A stretch of DNA of 5,151 nucleotides, from the NCBI GenBank assembly GCA_020200995.1, contig JAIVHQ010000146.1:1036-6186 (forward strand), read 5' to 3'. Position 1 is the stretch's first letter. Each line of letters opens with the position of its first letter. Of the stretch, positions 1-5,151 are shown piece after piece. Position numbers and translations under genes: made by a program. Origin of the DNA: Flavobacteriales bacterium (GTDB taxonomy: Bacteria; Bacteroidota; Bacteroidia; Flavobacteriales_D; Cryomorphaceae). The notes beneath the pieces are model-generated. The model was not told the origin of the DNA, did not search any database, and was given only the letters and a program-made list of their open reading frames with translations.

Positions 1-72
1 CGGCTGAACAGGCTCCCCTCTTTTGATTTTTGGCGAAAGCCGGTAAACACCTACAAGCCGCACAGGGAATGA
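1..72 (+). other. possible C-terminal tail of an upstream gene, partial
   Basis: Frame 1 is open from the first base to a TGA at 70-72 and reads 23 residues, with a basic and aromatic end containing FDFWRKPVNTYKPHRE. The other two forward frames stop sooner, at 5-7 and 24-26. The peptide is too short to recognise, so this is only the most plausible reading of the left edge. One minus-strand frame is also open across this stretch, and a minus-strand gene is not excluded. Bases 73-127 hold a GC-rich patch, including the palindrome GCGGCCGC at 100-107, with no feature I can name. Confidence 0.2.
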
Positions 73-127
73 CGGTGAAGCGAAAAACAGGCGATCAGCG
101 CGGCCGCAGCGAGGGGTAACGAGGTGC

Positions 128-155
128 TTAACATTAAGTGAACACGATCTTAATC
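128..155. promoter_or_regulatory. 11-bp-spaced direct half-sites upstream of the lipoprotein (PHO-box-like)
   Basis: Three hexamers start exactly 11 bp apart: TTAACA at 128, TGAACA at 139 and a weaker TTAATC at 150. Direct repeats with one-helical-turn spacing are typical of tandem OmpR/PhoB-family response-regulator sites, and TT(A/T/C)ACA hexamers 5 bp apart are the known Bacillus PhoP box. The core TAACATTAAG recurs exactly at 4858-4867, upstream of the MORN gene. The site ends about 85 bp before the lipoprotein start. A weak TAnnTTT-like element, TACACTTC, lies at 167-174 and could be the -7 hexamer of an activated promoter. Regulator identity is inference. Confidence 0.4.
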
Positions 156-239
156 CTAATATCAATTACACTTCACATCGCGATGACATAGAGCAGCGTT
201 ATTTGCATTCAAATCAAATCAACAAAAAACACTTCAGCA

Positions 240-1361
240 ATGAACACTTTAAACAAACTCAAAACCTTTTCGGTACTTCTCGCCGCCTCCTCGGTGCTTT
301 TGGTATCCTGCAACGACGACGATGAAGATGACACCCCGCCCACAACCCCACCTGAATCGGGCAATATTGTGATCAATTCGAACATCACATCGAATACCAC
401 CTGGACCAGCGATAATGTATACCAACTCGGTACAAGGGTAACAGTAGTGGAAGATGTAACACTGACCATCGAGCCTGGTACAATCATCAAGGGAGAAGCC
501 GGATCAGGTCCCAATGCAACAGCGCTGCTCGTAGCACGAGGCGGAACATTGATCGCTGACGGTACACCCGAAGCTCCGATCATTTTCACTTCAGTGGCAG
601 ACGAAATGACCCCTGAAGATATAGCTTCAGGCAATTTCGCAAGCCCTAACCTCGACCCCAACATCGCAGGCCTTTGGGGTGGTGTTATTGTTTTGGGACG
701 TGCCCCGATTTCAGCCAGTAATGACAATGGTGACGTTTCTGAAATACAGATCGAAGGTATCCCCACTTCTGACACCAACGGACTGTACGGCGGTAATCAA
801 CCCGCAGACAACTCAGGCGTGATTCGATACATCTCGATTCGCCACGGAGGTTCCAACATTGGTGCAGGCAACGAGATCAACGGCCTTACACTTGGTGGTG
901 TAGGATCCGGAACTATCGTTGAGAACATCGAGGTTGTCGCCAACCAAGACGACGGTGTAGAATGGTTCGGCGGAACAGTCAATACCAGCAACGTTGTAGT
1001 TTGGAACTGTAATGATGACGGAATCGACACCGACCAGTCGTGGTCAGGAACGCTGAATAACTTTGTTGTAATTGGTGTAACAGGCCACGCTTTTGAGCTC
1101 GATGGCCCCGAAGGATCTTTCGTTGACGGACATGTGATCACAAACGGTTCCGTTAAAATGTCATACGAAGGCCGCATTACTGAAGATGTGATCAATACCG
1201 ACGACAACTCAGTGGTAGACCTCGAGAACATCTACTTCGTTGATTTAGTTGAAGGACAGCTCATCAACCGCGTTTCTCACAATTTGGGTGTGGTGAATTA
1301 CACCAACATCGGCTTCAATTGGACCTGGACTAAACAGGCAGGTGCCATGTCAGGACTTTGA
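240..1361 (+). CDS. surface-type lipoprotein with beta-helix-like fold, partner of the TonB receptor
   Basis: A 373-residue lipoprotein. Residues 1-23 are a basic then hydrophobic signal peptide ending in the lipobox LVSC, with Cys24 as lipid anchor. Asn-Asp-Asp-Asp-Glu-Asp-Asp follows directly; such an acidic run resembles the lipoprotein export signal that sends Bacteroidota lipoproteins to the cell surface. A Pro/Thr-rich linker (32-38) leads to short beta-strand repeats typical of a right-handed beta-helix: LTIEPGTIIKG (75-85), GGTLIADGTPEAPIIFTS (101-118), GLWGGVIVLG (144-153) and YGGNQPADNSGVIRYISIRHGG (183-204). Two acidic motifs, NQDDGVEWFGGTVN (235-248) and NCNDDGIDTDQSW (256-268), could form a cation or ligand site. 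From memory, this family occurs as uncharacterised lipoproteins beside TonB receptors, sometimes mislabelled as transporters. The start is set by the signal peptide; no Shine-Dalgarno is seen, as is usual in the phylum. The substrate is unknown. Confidence 0.85.
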   Translation: MNTLNKLKTFSVLLAASSVLLVSCNDDDEDDTPPTTPPESGNIVINSNITSNTTWTSDNVYQLGTRVTVVEDVTLTIEPGTIIKGEAGSGPNATALLVARGGTLIADGTPEAPIIFTSVADEMTPEDIASGNFASPNLDPNIAGLWGGVIVLGRAPISASNDNGDVSEIQIEGIPTSDTNGLYGGNQPADNSGVIRYISIRHGGSNIGAGNEINGLTLGGVGSGTIVENIEVVANQDDGVEWFGGTVNTSNVVVWNCNDDGIDTDQSWSGTLNNFVVIGVTGHAFELDGPEGSFVDGHVITNGSVKMSYEGRITEDVINTDDNSVVDLENIYFVDLVEGQLINRVSHNLGVVNYTNIGFNWTWTKQAGAMSGL

Positions 1362-1375
1362 TTTTTTGAATCAAA
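1357..1375 (+). other. small AT-rich hairpin over the lipoprotein stop codon
   Basis: TTTGATT (1357-1363) pairs perfectly with AATCAAA (1369-1375) around a 5-base loop, and the TGA stop (1359-1361) sits in the left arm. The stem is weak, with one G-C pair, and no T-run follows, so it is not a terminator by itself. It may help protect the 3' end of the message, or be chance in AT-rich sequence. Confidence 0.25.
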
Positions 1376-1404
1376 ATAAACTGAAGAATCATCACTAAGT
1401 ACTC

Positions 1405-1437
1405 AAAGACCCGGCACAACATATTGCCGGGTCTTTT
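1405..1437 (+). terminator. Rho-independent terminator between lipoprotein and TonB receptor
   Basis: AAAGACCCGGCA (1405-1416) pairs perfectly over 12 bp with TGCCGGGTCTTT (1425-1436) around an 8-base loop. The right arm runs into TTTT, then CTAATTTTTTA. This is a GC-rich stem followed by a U-tract. It lies 44 bases after the lipoprotein stop and only 20 bases before the receptor start. It therefore either ends most lipoprotein transcripts or acts as a processing or attenuation point that keeps receptor expression lower. Confidence 0.8.
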
Positions 1438-1457
1438 CTAATTTTTTATCGTTCGAA

Positions 1458-4076
1458 ATGAAAAATCTTTTCACCCTGTTTTTACTCTTAACTGTATCCG
1501 TTGGTTTCGCACAAAAGGGCATTGTCCGAGGGTCCATCATTGAAGACGCCACGGGCGAGACCCTCATAGGTGTGAATGTCGTGGTAGCAGGCACCCAGAA
1601 GGGAGCCATTACCGATTTGGATGGCGAGTTTTCAATCGAACTGGCGCCGGGCACTTACGATTTGCAAATATCGTACATCACCTTCAAGTCGATAACAATC
1701 TCAGAAGTCACCGTGGAGGCTTCGGAAGTAACGCTTCTTCAAAATATCCGCATGACGCAGGACAACCTCGAACTGGGCGAAGTCGTGATTACTGCTGAAG
1801 CTGTCAGAAATAATGAGGTGGCCTTGCTTTCGATCAAAAAGAAATCAGCGTCCATGATGGATGGAATATCAGCCGCCAAAATGAGGATGACCGGCGATGC
1901 CACTGCTGTAGAAGCTGCAAAACGCGTTACGGGTGTGTCGATCGAAGGAGGTCGATATGTGTACATCAGAGGATTGGGCGACAGGTACTCTAAGACTACC
2001 CTAAACGGCATGGACATTCCCGGACTTGACCCCGACAAGAACAGCCTTCAGATGGACATGTTTCCGAGCAACCTCATCGACAACATTATGGTGAGCAAAA
2101 CATTCACTGCTGATATGCCGGCAGATTTTACCGGAGGGATTCTCAATATTGAGACCAAGGCATTTCCGGAGGAGCGGTCAGGCAATGTGTCATTTGGCGT
2201 GACTTTCAACCCATCGATGCACTTCAACAGCAACCACCTGAGCTCTGAAGGGAGTAGCACAGACTTTCTGGGATTCGATGATGGCACCCGGGCCCTTCCC
2301 GCCGGTGCGAATTCAACCAATATCCCCACGCCCATCAGCGGAAATTCCCCCGATGAGGTGAACGATTTCGTTCGCAGCTTTAACCCCGACATGGATGTCC
2401 AACGCAAAACGAGCCTGATGAATTACAGCGGCAGCTTCGCCTACGGGGACCAAAAAATACTGCAAGGTGAAAAAGCCAAAGCGAAGAATGCCAAATTGGG
2501 ATACACCGTAGGACTTTCTTACTCGAAGGATTACCGCTACTATGACGATATGGTTTACGGCGAATATCAGCGCTTCATTGACCCGACGCGTAATGAAATG
2601 CGCTATGCGACCATTCAGAACGGCGAACTGAGTGAGGAGAATGTTCTCGTTGGGTTAATGGGGGGTGTAGCTTACAAAACCAACAAATCAAAATTGAGGC
2701 TCAGCGTGATGCACCTGCAAAGCGGGGAAGGCAGGGCGGCTGAATTTAGTGTGGACAACGACGGGGAAGCTGTGGGGCAATCGGGTTACCTCGCAACCAC
2801 CAACAACATTGAGTACGAACAGCGGTCGCTCAGTAATGTGCTTGTAAACGGCTCGCACGTGATTAATTCTCAATGGGAACTTGACTGGCGAATCTCGCCG
2901 ACGTTCTCGACCAGCACCGACCCCGACATCAGAAGGGCTGCTTTCACAACCACCGCGGTTGATACCAGTTTTATTGCGGGTGCGGGAGGTAACCCGGTGA
3001 GGATTTGGCGTTCGCTGAGTGAATTAAATTTACCCGCACGGGTGGATCTCACGCGTTCTTACAAGTTTAATGGTGCCGATGCCAAACTCAAATTCGGCGC
3101 AGGTTACGTGTATAAGGACAGAGATTATGAGATCCTGACGTACGACATGCAATTCTTCGGCAATCAGAGCTGGAACGGTCTCGAATTTGAAAACCTGTTG
3201 AACCCCGAAAATATATATCCCAACAGCCCGAACAGTGTTTATTTTCAATCGGGCAACCGCGTGCCAAACACCAACGCCTACCAATCAAATGCCCAAACAA
3301 CTTCGTTCTATGTGTCCAACGAGGCAGAGCTACTACCCAACCTGAAAACTGTGCTGGGGGTGCGCATGGAATCCTTCGTGCAAAACCACACAGGTCGGGA
3401 CCAGAGTTTTGCCAACGGCGACCTCGAAAACGGACGCAACCTGGATAACGACAGGGTCCTCGAGACGGTCGATTTCTTTCCGTCGGTTAACCTGATCTAT
3501 TCATTGAATGAAAATCAAAACATCAGGGCATCTGCAAGTCGAACCATTGCCCGACCTTCGTTTAAAGAGTTGTCTTTTGCCCAGATCCTCGACCCGATCA
3601 CCAACAGGATTTTTAACGGAGCCCTGTTTCCCTACTCCGATTGGGACGGCAACCTGGTTGAGACCAATATCACCAACCTGGACCTCCGCTGGGAGTTGTT
3701 TCAAAAAAACGGGCAGCTGTTTTCAGTGAGCGGATTCTATAAATCATTCAACAATCCCATCGAATTGGTGCGTATTCCCGAGCAGCAAACAAGCACCGAA
3801 TTTCAGCCGCGAAACGTAGGTCAGGGAGAGCTTTACGGGGTAGAGATTGAACTGCGCAAAAACTTTAAATGGATTAGTCCTTTTTTGGAAGATTTTGGCG
3901 CGAGCGCGAATGTTACATTCGTAGAGTCGGTCATTGACATGACCGACCGCGAATTCAACTCTAGGCTCACCTATGAGAAAGAGGGTCAAAATCTCAAAGA
4001 CACACGACAAATGGCGGGACAATCACCCTATGTGATCAATGCCGGTCTGGACTACAACAAGGAAGAGCATTGGTGA
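1458..4076 (+). CDS. TonB-dependent outer-membrane receptor, C-terminus lost by frameshift/deletion
   Basis: An 872-residue TonB-dependent receptor, an energised outer-membrane importer. Residues 1-18 are a Sec signal peptide (cleavage likely at GFA|Q). Residues 22-100 form a carboxypeptidase-regulatory-like beta-sandwich, with TDLDGEFSI at 52-60 and APGTYDLQISY at 63-73. A TonB-box-like stretch, LELGEVVITAEA, lies at 104-115. The plug spans about 120-235 and carries VYIRGLGDRYSKTTLNG (168-184) and PADFTGGILNIETK (221-234). The rest is barrel strands, including RASASRTIARPSFKELSF and GELYGVEIELRKNF. The frame ends at NAGLDYNKEEHW, far short of a barrel end. The missing end lies downstream in another frame (4060-4227), and about 40 residues between the two appear to be absent. 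Without the last strands and terminal aromatic residue, the product should not fold in the outer membrane, so this is probably a pseudogene or an assembly error. It follows its lipoprotein partner after a terminator-like hairpin. The substrate cannot be told. Confidence 0.88.
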   Translation: MKNLFTLFLLLTVSVGFAQKGIVRGSIIEDATGETLIGVNVVVAGTQKGAITDLDGEFSIELAPGTYDLQISYITFKSITISEVTVEASEVTLLQNIRMTQDNLELGEVVITAEAVRNNEVALLSIKKKSASMMDGISAAKMRMTGDATAVEAAKRVTGVSIEGGRYVYIRGLGDRYSKTTLNGMDIPGLDPDKNSLQMDMFPSNLIDNIMVSKTFTADMPADFTGGILNIETKAFPEERSGNVSFGVTFNPSMHFNSNHLSSEGSSTDFLGFDDGTRALPAGANSTNIPTPISGNSPDEVNDFVRSFNPDMDVQRKTSLMNYSGSFAYGDQKILQGEKAKAKNAKLGYTVGLSYSKDYRYYDDMVYGEYQRFIDPTRNEMRYATIQNGELSEENVLVGLMGGVAYKTNKSKLRLSVMHLQSGEGRAAEFSVDNDGEAVGQSGYLATTNNIEYEQRSLSNVLVNGSHVINSQWELDWRISPTFSTSTDPDIRRAAFTTTAVDTSFIAGAGGNPVRIWRSLSELNLPARVDLTRSYKFNGADAKLKFGAGYVYKDRDYEILTYDMQFFGNQSWNGLEFENLLNPENIYPNSPNSVYFQSGNRVPNTNAYQSNAQTTSFYVSNEAELLPNLKTVLGVRMESFVQNHTGRDQSFANGDLENGRNLDNDRVLETVDFFPSVNLIYSLNENQNIRASASRTIARPSFKELSFAQILDPITNRIFNGALFPYSDWDGNLVETNITNLDLRWELFQKNGQLFSVSGFYKSFNNPIELVRIPEQQTSTEFQPRNVGQGELYGVEIELRKNFKWISPFLEDFGASANVTFVESVIDMTDREFNSRLTYEKEGQNLKDTRQMAGQSPYVINAGLDYNKEEHW

Positions 4077-4227
4077 GGACCAAAGAACGACCATAGACTT
4101 TCGGATCAACAACATCCTAAATGATGTGATGGAGATAAATTACCAGGCATTTGAAACAGAGGACAAGCCCTTTACCCGTTTTACACCAGGCACTGCAATT
4201 AGCCTGAGCGTAAATCATAAATTTTGA
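4060..4227 (+). pseudogene. out-of-frame C-terminal remnant of the TonB receptor
   Basis: In the frame starting at 4060, the sequence reads KSIGEDQRTTIDFRINNILN, then DVMEINYQAFETEDKPFTRFTPGTAISLSVNHKF and a stop. This is the standard end of a Bacteroidota TonB receptor: a penultimate strand with a NILND-type turn, the FTPGTAISL segment, and a last strand ending in Phe, the usual recognition signal for the barrel-assembly machinery. It belongs to the receptor frame that stops at 4076. An ATG at 4039 opens this frame but gives only 62 residues with no signal peptide, so it is not a separate gene. Restoring the frame needs a lost segment of 3n+2 bases. Confidence 0.85.
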
Positions 4228-4302
4228 TGGCGCCACGACAGGCCAATTTTCCAGGCGATGTGAAGTGTGAAACAATCGGGTGAGTGACTCCGATGATAAT
4301 TA

Positions 4303-4334
4303 AAAAAGCCCTTCGAAAATTCGAAGGGCTTTTT
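4303..4334. terminator. bidirectional Rho-independent terminator
   Basis: AAAAAGCCCTTCGAA (4303-4317) pairs perfectly over 15 bp with TTCGAAGGGCTTTTT (4320-4334); the innermost A-T pairs probably open to widen the 2-base loop. The A-run on one arm and T-run on the other give a U-tract on both strands. It sits between the convergent receptor remnant (ends 4227) and the MORN gene (ends 4365) and can end both transcripts. Confidence 0.88.
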
Positions 4335-4364
4335 AATTTCATAGTGGGTATTGCCACTTAATGA

Positions 4365-4817
4365 TCAATATTGTTTTTGCTCGAATAAGTTACCTTCTTC
4401 GTCAAACATTTTCCAGGTGCCCGCACGCTTTCCTTTGTCATAGTAGGATTCTATTCTCAACACTCCGTTTGCATCCCAAACTTTCCATGAGCCGTGCTTC
4501 AAACCATCTATGTAATGGGCTTCGTAGGTCTTGCTTCCCGTTTCCTCGTCGTACTTATTCCAGTTGCCGCTTCGTTTTCCCTTAACGAGATATCCTGTTT
4601 CTTCAAGCGATCCCGAATCGTAAAAGGAAATTACTTTACCTGAAGCCACACCTTCTTCATCGAGGTGGTAACTGGCTTTGTCCATATAATATTCAACGTC
4701 TCCCAACTCCATTGCAATGAGGTTTCCGGAGTCAATGTTTTCGCTATCGGCGGCCTGCTGTGAATATCCTGAAAATGTAATTATACAGCTCGCAACGATT
4801 AAAAATGTAGTTTTCAT
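4365..4817 (-). CDS. exported MORN-repeat protein
   Basis: A 150-residue protein. Residues 1-19 are a signal peptide with probable cleavage at GYS|QQ, so it acts in the periplasm or outside. Residues 60-150 are MORN-variant repeats of 24-25 residues: GYLVKGKRSGNW (75-86), HYIDGLKHGSW (101-111) and YYDKGKRAGTW (125-135). An earlier divergent unit begins at GKVISFYDSGSLEE (60-73), and a final half unit, FDEEGNLFEQKQY, closes the protein. Each unit has the G-K-x-x-G-x-W signature of a beta-hairpin. Such proteins are often labelled YwqK-like antitoxins, but nothing here supports a toxin-antitoxin role. Cys11 follows VAS and could mimic a lipobox, but only seven residues precede that box and the hydrophobic stretch continues past it, so ordinary signal-peptidase I cleavage is likelier. 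It is transcribed alone from a promoter at about 4836-4875 and ends 30 bases from the shared terminator. Function unknown. Confidence 0.85.
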   Translation of the reverse strand: MKTTFLIVASCIITFSGYSQQAADSENIDSGNLIAMELGDVEYYMDKASYHLDEEGVASGKVISFYDSGSLEETGYLVKGKRSGNWNKYDEETGSKTYEAHYIDGLKHGSWKVWDANGVLRIESYYDKGKRAGTWKMFDEEGNLFEQKQY

Positions 4818-4835
4818 AGTCTTAAAATTTCTGGT

Positions 4836-4843
4836 TAAAGATA
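4836..4843 (-). promoter_or_regulatory. Bacteroidota -7 promoter element for the MORN gene
   Basis: On the minus strand the bases read TATCTTTA, matching the Bacteroidota TAnnTTTG -7 element at five of six fixed positions. Transcription would begin around 4829, leaving a leader of about a dozen bases before the start at 4817. No TTTG -33 element is present; instead the 11-bp direct repeat at 4856-4875 covers that position, which suggests an activator-dependent promoter. Confidence 0.5.
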
Positions 4844-4855
4844 CGATAATATTTT

Positions 4856-4875
4856 GGTAACATTAAGGTAACATT
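4856..4875. promoter_or_regulatory. perfect 9-bp direct repeat with 11-bp period, probable activator site
   Basis: GGTAACATT occurs at 4856-4864 and again at 4867-4875, separated by AA. Seen from the MORN gene this is TGTTACC, four bases, TGTTACC: two 7-bp half-sites with a 4-bp spacer, the geometry of a PhoB/OmpR-family box. It is centred near -33 of the MORN promoter. The stretch 4858-4873 matches 129-144, upstream of the lipoprotein, at 14 of 16 bases. The regulator is inferred, not shown. Confidence 0.5.
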
Positions 4876-4889
4876 GAACGAATTTAACC

Positions 4890-4928
4890 AAAAAATGTTG
4901 CGGCTCACTGCTTGATGTGAGTACAACA
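4890..4928 (-). terminator. Rho-independent terminator of the partial minus-strand gene
   Basis: On the minus strand, TGTTG (4928-4924) pairs with CAACA (4900-4896), and CTCAC (4921-4917) pairs with GTGAG (4908-4904). A 2/3-base internal loop lies between the two stems and an 8-base loop closes the hairpin. TTTTTT (4895-4890) follows directly. It lies about 50 bases after the stop of the gene entering from the right edge and isolates the MORN promoter from it. Confidence 0.6.
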
Positions 4929-4979
4929 ACTTGAAAGACAATCAAATAATCTATAAAATAATGCCTGAGCGGCAAGAGA

Positions 4980-5151
4980 TCAAAAGGAGTTCAGGACAAA
5001 TTTGTGCTGCTTGCCATCGGCGCCTGCCTCTACCTCTTTGAAGGAAGCTGATTGGTAACTTACGAATTGCACTTCAACGGTGTATTCTCCCGCAGGAATA
5101 TCGCCGAATCGGAAGTTACCGTCGAAGTCGCAAAAAGTTTTTATTCCGAGC
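4980..5151 (-). CDS. C-terminal end of a protein with a carboxypeptidase-regulatory-like domain, partial
   Basis: The minus strand is open from the right edge to a TGA at 4980-4982, giving 56 residues whose start lies outside the window. They read as the second half of a CarboxypepD_reg-like beta-sandwich: LGIKTFCDFDGNFRFGDIPAG, then EYTVEVQFVSYQSASF, ending KHKFVL-like and the stop (exact end: HKFVLNSF). The pattern DFDGNFRFGDIPAGEYTV matches the same domain in the receptor here (TDLDGEFSIELAPGTYDL). In TonB receptors this domain is N-terminal and runs on into a plug. Here the protein ends as the domain ends and a terminator follows, so this is either a small stand-alone domain protein or a larger protein carrying the domain at its C-terminus. 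Which one cannot be decided from this window. Confidence 0.75.
   Translation of the reverse strand, partial: LGIKTFCDFDGNFRFGDIPAGEYTVEVQFVSYQSASFKEVEAGADGKQHKFVLNSF

Noticed and set aside
199..205. TTATTTG as the -7 element of the lipoprotein promoter
   Set aside because: The TA and TTTG parts have no two-base gap between them and no -33 TTTG lies at the right distance.
209..223. Tandem CAAAT repeat before the lipoprotein start
   Set aside because: Only two copies plus a partial one in an A-rich leader; too short to suggest phase variation or a binding site.
2048..2407. Long minus-strand open frames inside the receptor and lipoprotein genes (also 209-778, 797-1231, 1739-2038)
   Set aside because: They lie fully opposite well-supported coding sequence, show no recognisable domain or signal peptide, and have Ser/Pro-rich composition typical of antisense shadows.
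4039..4227. Independent small gene of 62 residues
   Set aside because: Its first residues overlap the receptor in another frame and the rest is a textbook TonB-receptor C-terminus, so it is a remnant of the broken receptor.
4275..4294. Small inverted repeat ATCGG/CCGAT between receptor remnant and terminator
   Set aside because: Five-base arms with a ten-base gap and no T-run; the strong terminator just downstream makes a role unlikely.
4361..4585. Forward open frame of 74 residues opposite the MORN gene
   Set aside because: It is antisense to clear MORN repeats and reads as a Cys/Arg/Ser-rich sequence with no family resemblance.
4365..4817. Toxin-antitoxin component (YwqK-family antitoxin)
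   Set aside because: The MORN repeats would attract that label, but the protein has a signal peptide and is transcribed alone, with no toxin candidate next to it.
1..5151. CRISPR array, insertion sequence, tRNA or rRNA
   Set aside because: No regularly spaced repeats, transposase motifs, terminal inverted repeats or cloverleaf-like segments were seen on either strand.

Overview
The window looks like a piece of a Bacteroidota chromosome, probably flavobacterial or a near relative. The signs are Sec signal peptides ending in FAQ and YSQ, a lipoprotein with an acidic stretch after its cysteine, a TonB-dependent receptor with an N-terminal carboxypeptidase-regulatory-like domain, starts without a Shine-Dalgarno sequence, and a TAnnTTT-type promoter element. 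Base composition is moderate rather than strongly AT-rich, so I do not name a genus.

Layout. Bases 1-239 hold perhaps the tail of an upstream gene, then a leader with three half-sites spaced 11 bp apart. On the + strand follow a surface-type lipoprotein with a beta-helix-like fold (240-1361), a strong terminator-like hairpin (1405-1437) and a TonB-dependent receptor (1458-4076). The receptor frame stops early. The true C-terminus of the same protein, ending in the usual Phe, continues in another frame to 4227, so the receptor gene is broken. The bases at the break read as plausible receptor sequence in both frames, as expected for a deletion between two short direct repeats. A bidirectional terminator (4303-4334) separates this convergent pair from the minus-strand genes: an exported MORN-repeat protein (4365-4817) and, entering from the right edge, the C-terminal end of a protein with a carboxypeptidase-regulatory-like domain (4980-5151), which has its own terminator (4890-4928).

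How the parts work together. The lipoprotein and receptor form a probable outer-membrane pair: a surface-anchored accessory protein and a TonB-driven importer of unknown substrate. The same 16-base motif (14 of 16 identical, AACA cores 11 bp apart) lies upstream of the lipoprotein and upstream of the MORN gene. In the second case it covers the -33 position of a recognisable Bacteroidota promoter. This is the arrangement of a PhoB/OmpR-type activator site and suggests that the two transcription units share a regulator, possibly the phosphate-starvation one. No defence system, CRISPR array, insertion sequence, tRNA or rRNA is visible.
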